Below are positions 7,672 to 16,144 of a DNA stretch of 57,883 nt, in pieces. This DNA comes from Bacteroidales bacterium (GTDB lineage: Bacteria > Bacteroidota > Bacteroidia > Bacteroidales > UBA3663). Position 1 is the first letter of the stretch. The number at the start of each line of letters is the position of its first letter. Made by a program: the position numbers and the translations under genes. Below the pieces are notes generated by a model. That model saw only the letters and a list, made by a program, of their open reading frames with translations. It had not been told where the DNA came from and did not search any database. The stretch spans positions 1-57,883 of the forward strand of contig JAFZTS010000033.1 in NCBI GenBank assembly GCA_017618715.1, written 5' to 3'.

Positions 7672-10600
7672 TCACTTCACATAGTGAATAAGCTGCGTCA
7701 TCAGCTGGATGAAGTCGCGCGTGCTGTAGCCAAGGACGGGTTCTTCGGGTGTAAAGGGCGAAGTGTCGTACTCGTCCCCCACGAAAGTGGTGGCATATTC
7801 GGTGCTGTTCGATGGAGCCAATCCCTCGGGCAGGGGCTTATAGACATTGGAGATCTGGCTTAATGGGGTGAGCCAACCACCGCCAGGTTGCTGTGCCTTC
7901 AGGATATCCTGCACAGAACCGAAACCTCGATTTGAACCAACTCCCAGCATGGGAGCAGGCTTGAAATAATAAACGGGTACGGCGATATTCTGCTTGGGAT
8001 AGAGCAGAGGCGACGAAGCGGTAACATCCTTCACATCTGCTTGTTTCAAAGCATTGTATTCACGCTCCAAACCATCGGGATTGATGAAAGCACACGAGCC
8101 ATAGTGTGCAATGGTACGGCTGATTTCCTGGTCGGTGTAATATTCGCCATTGCCTACGTTACTGCCGCGACGATGCACATACATTGGTGTGCCATCTTCA
8201 GGAAGAAGGAAACGTGCCACAAGGAAACCTTCGCCGCCTCGACGACCAGCTCTGCCGCCAGTGCCGCCGCCGCCACCATAGCGTGCCGCCTCCTCGTCGG
8301 GCAGTCGCTGTTCACGCAAGAACTGTAAAGCGGCGGGAATGCCCTTGAGATACTTCTTTTCTCCCGTAAGGCGGTAATAATCCATCATGGCGCGAATCAT
8401 GCGCACCGTAGTGCCCGTATTGACCGAACGAGGCTCATAGCTGCGTGCATGGGCTGGCTTGAGAGTCTTCACAAAGTACTGGTCACCCCAACCTGCAAGT
8501 GGGGCGGGCTGTTGCAGCTTGACAGAAAGGTCGAGCGCCTTGCGGATAGGCTTAAGAAGGTCTTTGCGCCCAAGCTCCTGATAGCACTGGATGAGGAATT
8601 CGATATTGGCGGGCATCACGTCGTCGTTGAGGGTGATGAACGACGAATAATCCTCCATTCCACGGAATACGTGGTTATACATCAAAGGATAGCGTTGTGG
8701 CCAGCCACCATTGGGGTACTGGCTGTCCAACATGAATCCAATGACTTTGTCGAGCGACTGACGAACCTCGGCATCCTTTTTCTCCAAATAGACGCGTAGC
8801 AGGAAGGTGGCGCACTCGGAGGTGGCTTCATCGTCGAACGTACAGTTGCCGTAATAGTGCTGGAACTCTTCCAGACGCCAAGCCTGACGACCTATGGTGG
8901 CATAGAACTGCTTCAGCTCGTCCTCGCCAGCCAAATCTTCGACATAGTTCCAACCGCCCTCGGGATGTTGCACGCGCATCAGCACACCAGCAATCTTACG
9001 AGCCTGTTCGTAATAGTATTCATCGCCTGTGGCATGATAGGCATCGATCAAAAGATGTCCTACAGACGGTGTACTGGGGGATTGCAGCCAAACCATCGTA
9101 CGATAAGGTGCTTCCAACTCGCCCCATTGGCGACTGCGGTCGGGCAAATAGCTCCAAACGAAGGCTCCTTCGTAGCTGATGCTGTCCATCATGAACGTGA
9201 CAGCGCGACGCATGGCTGCTTTGGCATCCTCAATGTCGAGATTGCGATAAGTGAAATGTGTGAATGTGGCAGAACCTTTTCCCGTGCAGAAGATGCCGGG
9301 GAGGACGGACTGGAACTGATAGAGTGTATTGTGGTTGTAACCAGAGCAGTCCATGCCCCAGGTTTCGCGCTGCCAATTGATGCCATCGTAGCTGTAGCTG
9401 CCTGTGACGACGTGGTTGTCGTTGCGCAAACGAAGCCATAGATGACGTGTGCCCAGAGCGGGATGCATGCCGCCTCCACTCTGACCACCCTTACGGTAAC
9501 GGTAGCGACGATTGGCATCAAAGCCTGTGCCCATATAGAACACGCTGTCGTAGTAGAGCACCAGGCCGGCTCGCGTCTCGTCATCGCTAAGTTCCACTTC
9601 GGCCTCGATCTCATAGCGATGATCACCTGCCACAAACATCAGCGGAGACGAATTGCCGGGCATATTGCCCTTGGCCGTAAGACGTATGCCATCAGCAATG
9701 TGCTCGATGCGTTCCGGTTCAAAGGCGCGATAGCTCTTCCATTCGAGGCCGACGCGGAAATCACCGAGTTGTTTACGCGATGAGGATGTCACTGGCGAAG
9801 TCTCCAATGGTGCAGGAATAGCACCCACAGGGTCGGCGCTGAGTCCCTGTTTGTCACGAACGATGGGACGGAACCAGCCATCCTTGGTCAGTTCCAAAGG
9901 CTCCAACAAGGTTTGACGACCCAAATCGGTGAAACCATTTTCGTAGGCATGATAGACACAGTACCAACGTCCGTCAGGCGTATCGATGAGCGAACCATGT
10001 CCGCGGCTCCACCAGCGATTCGTGTTTGCGTAGTTATGGATGAGCGGATTGTAGGGACTGTCTTCCCATGGGCCGTCGATGCTCTTCGAACGTGCCACCA
10101 CTACCATGTGACTGGTGGGAGGACCGGCCGTACCGCCTTCAGCATTCAGATAGTAATAATAGTCGCCTATCTTGCGGAGCTTCGGCCCTTCGAGGCAAAG
10201 CCCTTCGGTAGCCCATTCCTCGGGATACAGCCAACCGGGATAAACCTTTTCAAGGGTTCCTGGCACAACATGCAACCCGTCATCTGTAAGTTTCGCACGC
10301 TGGCCACCACTCAAGAAAAGCCATCGTTGTCCGTTCTCGCCCACCACATGGCAGGGGTCAATGTTAGCCACGCCCAGATCAACAGGTTCGCTCCATGGAC
10401 CGTAGGGCGAATCGGCCGATACGACGAAGTTCATGCGGCTGCCGGGCTTCAGGTCACGTCCAGCCTTGGCGCGAACAGCATCTGATGGATAAGCCACGGT
10501 GAAATAGATGTAGTACTTGCCATTGTATTTGCAGATGTCGGGTGCCCAAACCGAACCCAGGAAGGTATTGAGTGCCGAACAGATTGGCTCCCAATGCACC

Positions 10601-10812
10601 AGGTCACGACTATGAAAGACCACCAGGCCGGGTACATAATCGAAGGCGCTGTGCGTCATGTAGTAATCCTCACCATCACGCATGATGGTTGGGTCGGGAT
10701 AATCACCACCGAGTATCGGATTGGTGAAGGTTCCATTCTGCGCTTGTGCAGCGAAATGACCACCACACAGGGTCATTAGACAAAGAAATAATGGAAACAG
10801 ACGTGTTTTCAT
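7672..10812 (-). CDS. GH43 - PL10 pectate lyase fusion enzyme
   Basis: The protein has about 1046 residues from the ATG at 10812, chosen because a signal peptide (MKTRLFPLFLCLMTLCGG) and a -7 element precede it; a longer frame begins at 10875. An N-terminal GH43 domain (about 27-330) has acids Asp40 (DYPDP), Asp152 (IDPCH) and Glu208 (CLEGP). A beta-sandwich follows (about 365-540). From about 545 the sequence is a PL10-type pectate lyase, with NGGWPQRYPL and ITLNDDVMP motifs. One protein thus joins side-chain hydrolysis to pectate backbone cleavage. Near residues 843-861 there is a Gly/Arg-rich low-complexity insert. It is transcribed alone, divergently from the KdgF-like gene. Confidence 0.88.
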   Translation of the reverse strand: MKTRLFPLFLCLMTLCGGHFAAQAQNGTFTNPILGGDYPDPTIMRDGEDYYMTHSAFDYVPGLVVFHSRDLVHWEPICSALNTFLGSVWAPDICKYNGKYYIYFTVAYPSDAVRAKAGRDLKPGSRMNFVVSADSPYGPWSEPVDLGVANIDPCHVVGENGQRWLFLSGGQRAKLTDDGLHVVPGTLEKVYPGWLYPEEWATEGLCLEGPKLRKIGDYYYYLNAEGGTAGPPTSHMVVVARSKSIDGPWEDSPYNPLIHNYANTNRWWSRGHGSLIDTPDGRWYCVYHAYENGFTDLGRQTLLEPLELTKDGWFRPIVRDKQGLSADPVGAIPAPLETSPVTSSSRKQLGDFRVGLEWKSYRAFEPERIEHIADGIRLTAKGNMPGNSSPLMFVAGDHRYEIEAEVELSDDETRAGLVLYYDSVFYMGTGFDANRRYRYRKGGQSGGGMHPALGTRHLWLRLRNDNHVVTGSYSYDGINWQRETWGMDCSGYNHNTLYQFQSVLPGIFCTGKGSATFTHFTYRNLDIEDAKAAMRRAVTFMMDSISYEGAFVWSYLPDRSRQWGELEAPYRTMVWLQSPSTPSVGHLLIDAYHATGDEYYYEQARKIAGVLMRVQHPEGGWNYVEDLAGEDELKQFYATIGRQAWRLEEFQHYYGNCTFDDEATSECATFLLRVYLEKKDAEVRQSLDKVIGFMLDSQYPNGGWPQRYPLMYNHVFRGMEDYSSFITLNDDVMPANIEFLIQCYQELGRKDLLKPIRKALDLSVKLQQPAPLAGWGDQYFVKTLKPAHARSYEPRSVNTGTTVRMIRAMMDYYRLTGEKKYLKGIPAALQFLREQRLPDEEAARYGGGGGTGGRAGRRGGEGFLVARFLLPEDGTPMYVHRRGSNVGNGEYYTDQEISRTIAHYGSCAFINPDGLEREYNALKQADVKDVTASSPLLYPKQNIAVPVYYFKPAPMLGVGSNRGFGSVQDILKAQQPGGGWLTPLSQISNVYKPLPEGLAPSNSTEYATTFVGDEYDTSPFTPEEPVLGYSTRDFIQLMTQLIHYVK

Positions 10813-10835
10813 ATTGTTCGGATTTAAAAACAGCG

Positions 10836-10843
10836 CAAATATA
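10836..10843 (-). promoter_or_regulatory. -7 element of the GH43-PL10 gene
   Basis: On the minus strand it reads TATATTTG, a perfect TAnnTTTG match, 24 bp upstream of the ATG at 10812. This favours that start over the longer frame, which would begin upstream of the element. No good -33 box is seen. Confidence 0.65.
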
Positions 10844-10860
10844 CATTTTTTTTCAATATC

Positions 10861-10893
10861 TTGGTACTTTTTCAAGAAAAAACGTTATCTTTG
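10861..10893 (+). promoter_or_regulatory. promoter of the KdgF-like gene
   Basis: The -7 box TATCTTTG is at 10886-10893, with a weaker TTGG at 10861 in the -33 position. It faces away from the GH43-PL10 promoter, making a short divergent control region of about 135 bp between the two starts. Confidence 0.65.
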
Positions 10894-10947
10894 CACCGAT
10901 ATTTATCAATTAACAATTAATAATTAACAAATAACAATTGATTTTTT

Positions 10948-11472
10948 ATGAAAAAGATTCTTTTCGCAGCCGCTCTTGCCACTTTGCTCGTAGGATGCAA
11001 GTGCAACCAGCCGGAGCAAGCCACTTGTGACAAACCCTGCTGCACCGACAGCACCCTTACCGCAGCGCCTCATGGCGTGATTACCGTCACTGATGACGGG
11101 CAGACCGTCTATACACGCGACATCACTACAAAGAGCGCCCAGTTTGTGTTCGATGCCGACCGCGAATGGGAACGCACCGCTGATCCGGGTGAGGTCTATC
11201 GCAAGGTGATGGGCTACAACGACAACCTCATGATGGTAAAGGTGAAGTTCAAGAAGGGCTCTGAGGGTAAGCTTCACAGCCATCCGCACGTGCAGGTAAC
11301 CTACGTAGAAAGCGGCGAATTTGAATTCACCATTGGCGACGAGACCAAGATCGTCAAGGCCGGTGACGTACTGATGAAGGTTCCGAACGTCGTACACGGC
11401 TGCAAGTGCCTCAAGGACGGCGTGCTCATCGACACCTTCACACCCATGCGCTCCACGTTCATCCAGCAGTAA
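10948..11472 (+). CDS. kdgF: KdgF-like cupin lipoprotein (unsaturated uronate processing)
   Basis: The 174-residue protein has a lipoprotein signal (TLLVGC, Cys17) and a Cys-rich linker (CKCN...CDKPCC). A single cupin domain (about 80-170) follows. It carries the metal-binding signature HSHPHVQ at 111-116 with His110 just before it, the downstream His150, and the DTFTPMR pattern at the C-terminus typical of KdgF. KdgF opens 4,5-unsaturated uronates released by pectin or alginate lyases toward 5-keto-4-deoxyuronate (family knowledge). Known KdgF proteins are short and cytoplasmic; an exported, lipid-anchored form is unusual. It lies beside PL10 and in a cluster with GH105, which fits the substrate. 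It converges with the esterase gene, leaving a 14-bp gap. Confidence 0.75.
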   Translation: MKKILFAAALATLLVGCKCNQPEQATCDKPCCTDSTLTAAPHGVITVTDDGQTVYTRDITTKSAQFVFDADREWERTADPGEVYRKVMGYNDNLMMVKVKFKKGSEGKLHSHPHVQVTYVESGEFEFTIGDETKIVKAGDVLMKVPNVVHGCKCLKDGVLIDTFTPMRSTFIQQ

Positions 11473-11486
11473 GGCCTTCCCCTTAT

Positions 11487-13538
11487 TCAATCCTCTATCC
11501 TTACCCGGCCTCCAGAAAGCTTCACGAGGTCGGGTAAGTCGTAGTATTGCAGCACGCCATGGACGACGTTTGTCATCATATCGTGCTGTAGTGGATGCTC
11601 CAGATATTCCTTCCAGGTCTTGAGCGTACGCGTCAAAGTGACCTTCTCGATGCGCTGATCGAGCACGGCGGCATGCATCAGCACAGGGCCGAACAGTCCG
11701 TCGCCCACCACGTGCAACGACCTGCCTTTGAGCAGTGGATGATTCGTGCAGAAGTCGGTCAGCGTAAGCACATCCACGACGCGCTGGCCCACCAACGGAC
11801 GACCTTCGTGCAAAGCCACCACGGCGCAACGCCATTCGCGGTTCCAATACTTGGTGAGGTTATAGGTGTAGGGATCCTCCAACTCACCCACGCCACGCAC
11901 GTCTGCAGCCACGATGATATTGCCGTTCGACGTCATGTCCTCCCTGTCCATGTCGCCCAGGAACCATACCTTGCCCCGCTCATGCAAGTGCAGCTCAATG
12001 GGCGAAGCGGGTGTGGCGCAATCGGGGATGCGTACCAACACAGCCACGGGCATCTCACCCTCGCGGTTCAGCTGGAAACGGTATTCCTCGTAATCCCTGC
12101 CGTGGGTTCGTCCCGAAGCGACAACGGTGCCGGCCAACATCGAGCCAGGAAGCGAAGCGGGAAGAGGTTCGCTGCTGAGCACCGATTCGTCCAAACCTAA
12201 CAACTGACAAATCTGCCGCTTGATCTTCTCAATCGGCTGGGCGCAGAAGGCCGCTCGTTGCTCGGCCAACTCGTCGAAGCAGCGCACGGCTTCCTGCATG
12301 GTGCTCTCAGCATCGGCGAACTCCAGGTTCACCTGTCCCGATGTGGTGCAAAGCATGTCCTTGCCCCGGAAGAAAACTTCATCGATTACGGCTGGTGAAG
12401 CATCGTCTGCCAACCAACGCTTGAACCAGGATACCAAATGCTCCATCACGTCGGGCGGACACGCATGACCATCGGCGCAATAGTACTGCTCCACGCGGTC
12501 CGAAGCACCTAGCAAGTCATAGGCACGCTGCACTTCTTTCATACCTTTAAGTGCGCCATAGTGGTCCACAAAGTCGTACAGGCCGTCGAGCACTTGGAAT
12601 GGACGCGGAGCCATGCACAATGCCATGTCGGCATGATTGATGCCCAGTGCTCCCTCGCCCGCCATCCATTGGCAACCGTCACTCGGTCCCTGGAGCTCCA
12701 AGGTGCGCGTGCGATCGCTGAAAAACAGACCTACACTGGCTGCCTGGATACGGTCGTCGAGGGCTGCAAGGTACGAGGTTTGTGTCCCGCCTCCCGAAAA
12801 ACCATAACAACCAATATGCTTCGAGTCGATATCCTTGCGACTGCACAGATAATCCACTGCACGGCTGTTGTCCCAGAAGATCTGCGCTTCCAGGCTTGAA
12901 CCCAGCAGCAGGTAAGCGGGAGCCAGCAGCGAGTGCTCGGTAGTAACACCGCGCGTCAGGTTGCGGCCCGTCGCATCGATGAGCTGTTGCATTTCGCCCT
13001 GACCGATGGGATCGACCACGAGCACGGCAATGCCGTTGCGTGCCATTTGTACCGCAGTACCCGATCCCGAACCCTTGCCTTGCAGGTTGTGTCCGCACAT
13101 CTCGATGCAAGCGGGAAACTTCTTCGCCTTGCTGCCATCGGGAAGATAGAGGTGTGCAGTGACGTAATGATGTGGACGGCTTTCAAAGATTATCTTCTCC
13201 ACGCGAAAACCATCGCCCTGCACCGAGCCGACCGTGCGGCTATGCAGGTCGCCTCTTTCGGGGAAACTGCCTGCCAGCCTGCGCATCTTCTGGCGCACTG
13301 TAGCAATATAAGCCTCCATATCGGCTTTCGATGCAAAGGCTTGCTGAAGCTCCTCCTGGCGCTGATCATCACGTTGGTGCTGCCATAGCATCAGATAATT
13401 GAACCACGACAGGGGGCTGCTGTATTTCAATGCACCGTAGTTCGGACGGCCCGGATAGGTCGCAAGGTCGTTCGGGGTTTGTGCCCAGAGGCTCGAAGCA
13501 CACAGGCATACGAAGAAGAATAAAAACATGCGTTTCAT
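11487..13538 (-). CDS. secreted alpha/beta-hydrolase, probable carbohydrate esterase
   Basis: From the ATG at 13538 the protein has 683 residues with a signal peptide (about 1-20). An alpha/beta-hydrolase domain covers about 110-375. The nucleophile elbow is GFSGGG (Ser248), acid candidates are Asp318/Asp322 in LDGLYDFVD, and the His is His358 in DGHACPP. A second, esterase-like region without an obvious nucleophile elbow fills the C-terminal part. The enzyme probably removes acetyl or methyl esters from pectin (inference from context); the exact CE family is unclear. The start forms an ATGA overlap with the GH31 stop codon, so translation is probably coupled. An ATG two codons earlier is possible. 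Confidence 0.72.
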   Translation of the reverse strand: MKRMFLFFFVCLCASSLWAQTPNDLATYPGRPNYGALKYSSPLSWFNYLMLWQHQRDDQRQEELQQAFASKADMEAYIATVRQKMRRLAGSFPERGDLHSRTVGSVQGDGFRVEKIIFESRPHHYVTAHLYLPDGSKAKKFPACIEMCGHNLQGKGSGSGTAVQMARNGIAVLVVDPIGQGEMQQLIDATGRNLTRGVTTEHSLLAPAYLLLGSSLEAQIFWDNSRAVDYLCSRKDIDSKHIGCYGFSGGGTQTSYLAALDDRIQAASVGLFFSDRTRTLELQGPSDGCQWMAGEGALGINHADMALCMAPRPFQVLDGLYDFVDHYGALKGMKEVQRAYDLLGASDRVEQYYCADGHACPPDVMEHLVSWFKRWLADDASPAVIDEVFFRGKDMLCTTSGQVNLEFADAESTMQEAVRCFDELAEQRAAFCAQPIEKIKRQICQLLGLDESVLSSEPLPASLPGSMLAGTVVASGRTHGRDYEEYRFQLNREGEMPVAVLVRIPDCATPASPIELHLHERGKVWFLGDMDREDMTSNGNIIVAADVRGVGELEDPYTYNLTKYWNREWRCAVVALHEGRPLVGQRVVDVLTLTDFCTNHPLLKGRSLHVVGDGLFGPVLMHAAVLDQRIEKVTLTRTLKTWKEYLEHPLQHDMMTNVVHGVLQYYDLPDLVKLSGGRVRIED

Positions 13539-16027
13539 GACCATGGAGTATTAACGATGATGGTAATATCTTGTGTGTTGTCCAAACCGGTATCCAAGCG
13601 GAGCAGACGCAGTGTTTCGTCCCACGTCCAGTCTGTTCGTTCGATTCCGTTCACTGTGATGCTTGTGGGTTTGTTGTCGAGATAAGTTTCGATGTTATAT
13701 TGGTGAGTGGCAGGAGTGAAGCGGGCACGACCTTTCTTATCCTTGACGGGACAGTCGGGTTTGCTTATCGTAAGCGTCCATTTGCATCCCGAAGTCCAAC
13801 GGCAATATTCTTCATTTGTAACATATGCCGCCTCTTCCCAATAAACCATCTCACTCCCTATGTGAGTCAGCGCATACGCACCCTGCTGATAGTCGAGCGA
13901 GCGTCCGTCGTCCTCATACAGGTCGAAAGTGGCAGAGCATACAGGATAACAGCATACGGTGATGGGCTGCCCCTCCGACTGCGCCATCCACTGCACTTCG
14001 GGCTGCTTGACGATGATCGCATCTTGGCGAATAAAGATAGGCATCAGCCACTGCGGCGTGAGGAACGACTTCCACTGACGGCCTTCGATGCGTTCGCCGG
14101 TCCAGAAATCAACCCACTTGCCGCCAGGGAAATAGACTGGACGCGACAACGCACCCTTGTTGGTGACGGGGCATATCATCATCGAATGTCCGAACATAAA
14201 TTGGTCGCACATGCGATAGGTCACTTCATCGTCCTGCCAGTCGTAAAGCATCGGTGTCATCAAGGGACGTGAGGTCTGCATCATCTCCCAAGCATTGCTG
14301 TAGAGATAGGGAATCAAAGTATAGCGCAGCGAATCGTAGGTAGTGAAGATGCGTTGTGCCTCCTCTCCGTAGGTCCAAGGCTCATGATAGCGGGGGTGGT
14401 CCATGCCGAAAAGCATCGCCACAGGACTGAACATGCCGAACTGACACCAACGCAGATAGAGGTCGGTGTCATAGGGCGAATATTGCTCAAAGCCGCCCAT
14501 GCAATGTGACCAGTAGCCTACACCCGACAGGGCCATGGTGAGGCCACCGCGAATCACGGGCTCGAACCATTGCCATTCGGTGCCCCAGTCTCCAGCCCAA
14601 ATGAAGGGATAACGTTGTATGCCCGCATAGCCCTCGCGGGTATGGGTGAAGCCACGCATACGATTGTGTTCAATGAAACGCTTGTATGGCGCGGCGCCAT
14701 AGGCCAACGGGAAGAGATTGTGAAGTTCGGCACCCGTGAACCCTTGGTAGATGACGCTGTCCTGACGTCCTGGATAGCGGAAAGCGCTGCCCACGTCGGT
14801 TTTGAAGAACTTGACGCCATCGTTCACAACACGCATCGGTCCATGCTGCCACCACCAATTGGCCTTCTCCTCATCGAAAAAATTGAAGACTCCCTGTTGC
14901 TCCATGCCCGGGAAGAGAGCCCCTGCGGCCAGTGCGTCCTGATAAAGTGTCGAACTGGGGCCATCGTCGGCAATGCTGCGGACATGAAGCCCGAAGAGGT
15001 CGATGTGCTCGGCATAGATGCTGTCAATCATTCCCTTGGGGTCGGGAAAAGCCAGCTGCCAATTGTAGTTGCAGCCGCCATTACGGAACCGGTTGTTGAA
15101 GATACGCCATGTGGAGTCGAGCCAAAGGATATCGACGGGGATGCCCTCCTTGCGCATACGCTGCACAAGCGCCACGTCGTAGTGCTGGTTGGCATCCTGT
15201 TCATGGTTCCACGTGCCGCCGCTATAGCTGCCCAAATGCAGGCCATAGGCCGAACGTGGCATCATCGGACAAGTACCTGTCAGCATCTGGTAGTTGCGAA
15301 TCATGGTCTGAATCTCGGGACCCTTGACGAAATAATAGTCCAGTTCGCCGCCATCGGCTTGCCAAGAGTAGGTCTGGTTCGAAGTCCATCCCATGTCCCA
15401 GTCCGTAGGCCATGCCGTGTGGAAGAAGATTCCATAGCCTTTGTTGCTCATCACCCAAGGCACGGGGCAATAGTTGGCACGTAGGATGTCCTTACCGCCC
15501 ACGGCAGGTCGAGGTCCGCGTCCCAGTTCGACGTTCAGATGCACGCGCTGTCCACGCAGGTCCAGTTGGTCCATGCGTTCACCCAAGCCGAAGAAGTGTT
15601 CATCGGGACGAAGCACACATGTTGTCTGCGGGCCGACACCATCGCCGGCAAGTCGGCAGTCGGTCTCTTCATAGAGTACCTCGCCCGAGATGCGGTCGAG
15701 CACCTTGATGCGCCATGGGGAATCAACAATATGCAGAGACAGAACATCGGTTAATACGACCACACCCTGCTTTGTCTCACGTACTTCATAGGCAACAGGA
15801 GCGAAGTCATACTTGATTACCATCCACTGTTCATTGGGACGAAAACCGAAATCCTCGCTTTTGGTGACTCGAAACATGTCAGGAGTGCACATCTGCAGGC
15901 GTAACTTGCCAGAAGCTTGGGAATAGAACAGCACCTCATTGCCCTCGACCGTCCACCAAGTACTGGCATCGACGTTCGAAACACACAAAAGCAGGGTGGC
16001 TGCGATGGTGCAAATAAGTTTTCTCAT
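13535..16027 (-). CDS. GH31 family glycosidase (alpha-glucosidase / alpha-xylosidase type)
   Basis: The preferred start is the ATG at 16027, which gives a signal peptide (MRKLICTIAATLLLCVSNVDA) and about 830 residues; the longer frame to 16105 would read through a terminator hairpin. The GH31 N-terminal beta-sandwich (about 25-255) is followed by the TIM barrel. The nucleophile is Asp411 in FFKTDVGSAF and the acid/base is Asp480 in FIWAGDWGTEW. C-terminal beta domains follow. Retaining alpha-exoglycosidase activity is expected; whether on xylose, glucose or galactose side chains cannot be read from the sequence. It is coupled to the esterase downstream by an ATGA overlap. Confidence 0.88.
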   Translation of the reverse strand: MRKLICTIAATLLLCVSNVDASTWWTVEGNEVLFYSQASGKLRLQMCTPDMFRVTKSEDFGFRPNEQWMVIKYDFAPVAYEVRETKQGVVVLTDVLSLHIVDSPWRIKVLDRISGEVLYEETDCRLAGDGVGPQTTCVLRPDEHFFGLGERMDQLDLRGQRVHLNVELGRGPRPAVGGKDILRANYCPVPWVMSNKGYGIFFHTAWPTDWDMGWTSNQTYSWQADGGELDYYFVKGPEIQTMIRNYQMLTGTCPMMPRSAYGLHLGSYSGGTWNHEQDANQHYDVALVQRMRKEGIPVDILWLDSTWRIFNNRFRNGGCNYNWQLAFPDPKGMIDSIYAEHIDLFGLHVRSIADDGPSSTLYQDALAAGALFPGMEQQGVFNFFDEEKANWWWQHGPMRVVNDGVKFFKTDVGSAFRYPGRQDSVIYQGFTGAELHNLFPLAYGAAPYKRFIEHNRMRGFTHTREGYAGIQRYPFIWAGDWGTEWQWFEPVIRGGLTMALSGVGYWSHCMGGFEQYSPYDTDLYLRWCQFGMFSPVAMLFGMDHPRYHEPWTYGEEAQRIFTTYDSLRYTLIPYLYSNAWEMMQTSRPLMTPMLYDWQDDEVTYRMCDQFMFGHSMMICPVTNKGALSRPVYFPGGKWVDFWTGERIEGRQWKSFLTPQWLMPIFIRQDAIIVKQPEVQWMAQSEGQPITVCCYPVCSATFDLYEDDGRSLDYQQGAYALTHIGSEMVYWEEAAYVTNEEYCRWTSGCKWTLTISKPDCPVKDKKGRARFTPATHQYNIETYLDNKPTSITVNGIERTDWTWDETLRLLRLDTGLDNTQDITIIVNTPWS

Positions 16028-16067
16028 ATTGATAAAAGGAATAAACGAAATGATAAAAATGTTCAAA

Positions 16068-16098
16068 ATGCGCCAACCGAAACGCTCGGTTGGCGCAT
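16068..16098 (-). terminator. terminator after SusD pair 1
   Basis: A 13-bp perfect stem (ATGCGCCAACCGA with its complement) has a 5-nt loop and is followed on the minus strand by a T-rich stretch. It lies 47 bp past the SusD stop codon and 41 bp before the GH31 start. GH31 may depend on read-through, since no clear promoter lies between. Confidence 0.7.
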
Positions 16099-16144
16099 CT
16101 ATCATGCCGTTCAGACAATAGGCTTGCCCTATCGTCGTTTTTTT

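Noticed and set aside
10924..11847. 307-codon minus-strand frame opposite the KdgF-like gene
   Set aside because: It is antisense to a well-supported cupin and to the esterase 3' end, has no ATG-based signal or motif and an odd Arg-rich composition.
16028..16105. 26-residue extension of the GH31 protein
   Set aside because: It spans the SusD terminator hairpin, and the signal peptide begins at the ATG at 16027.
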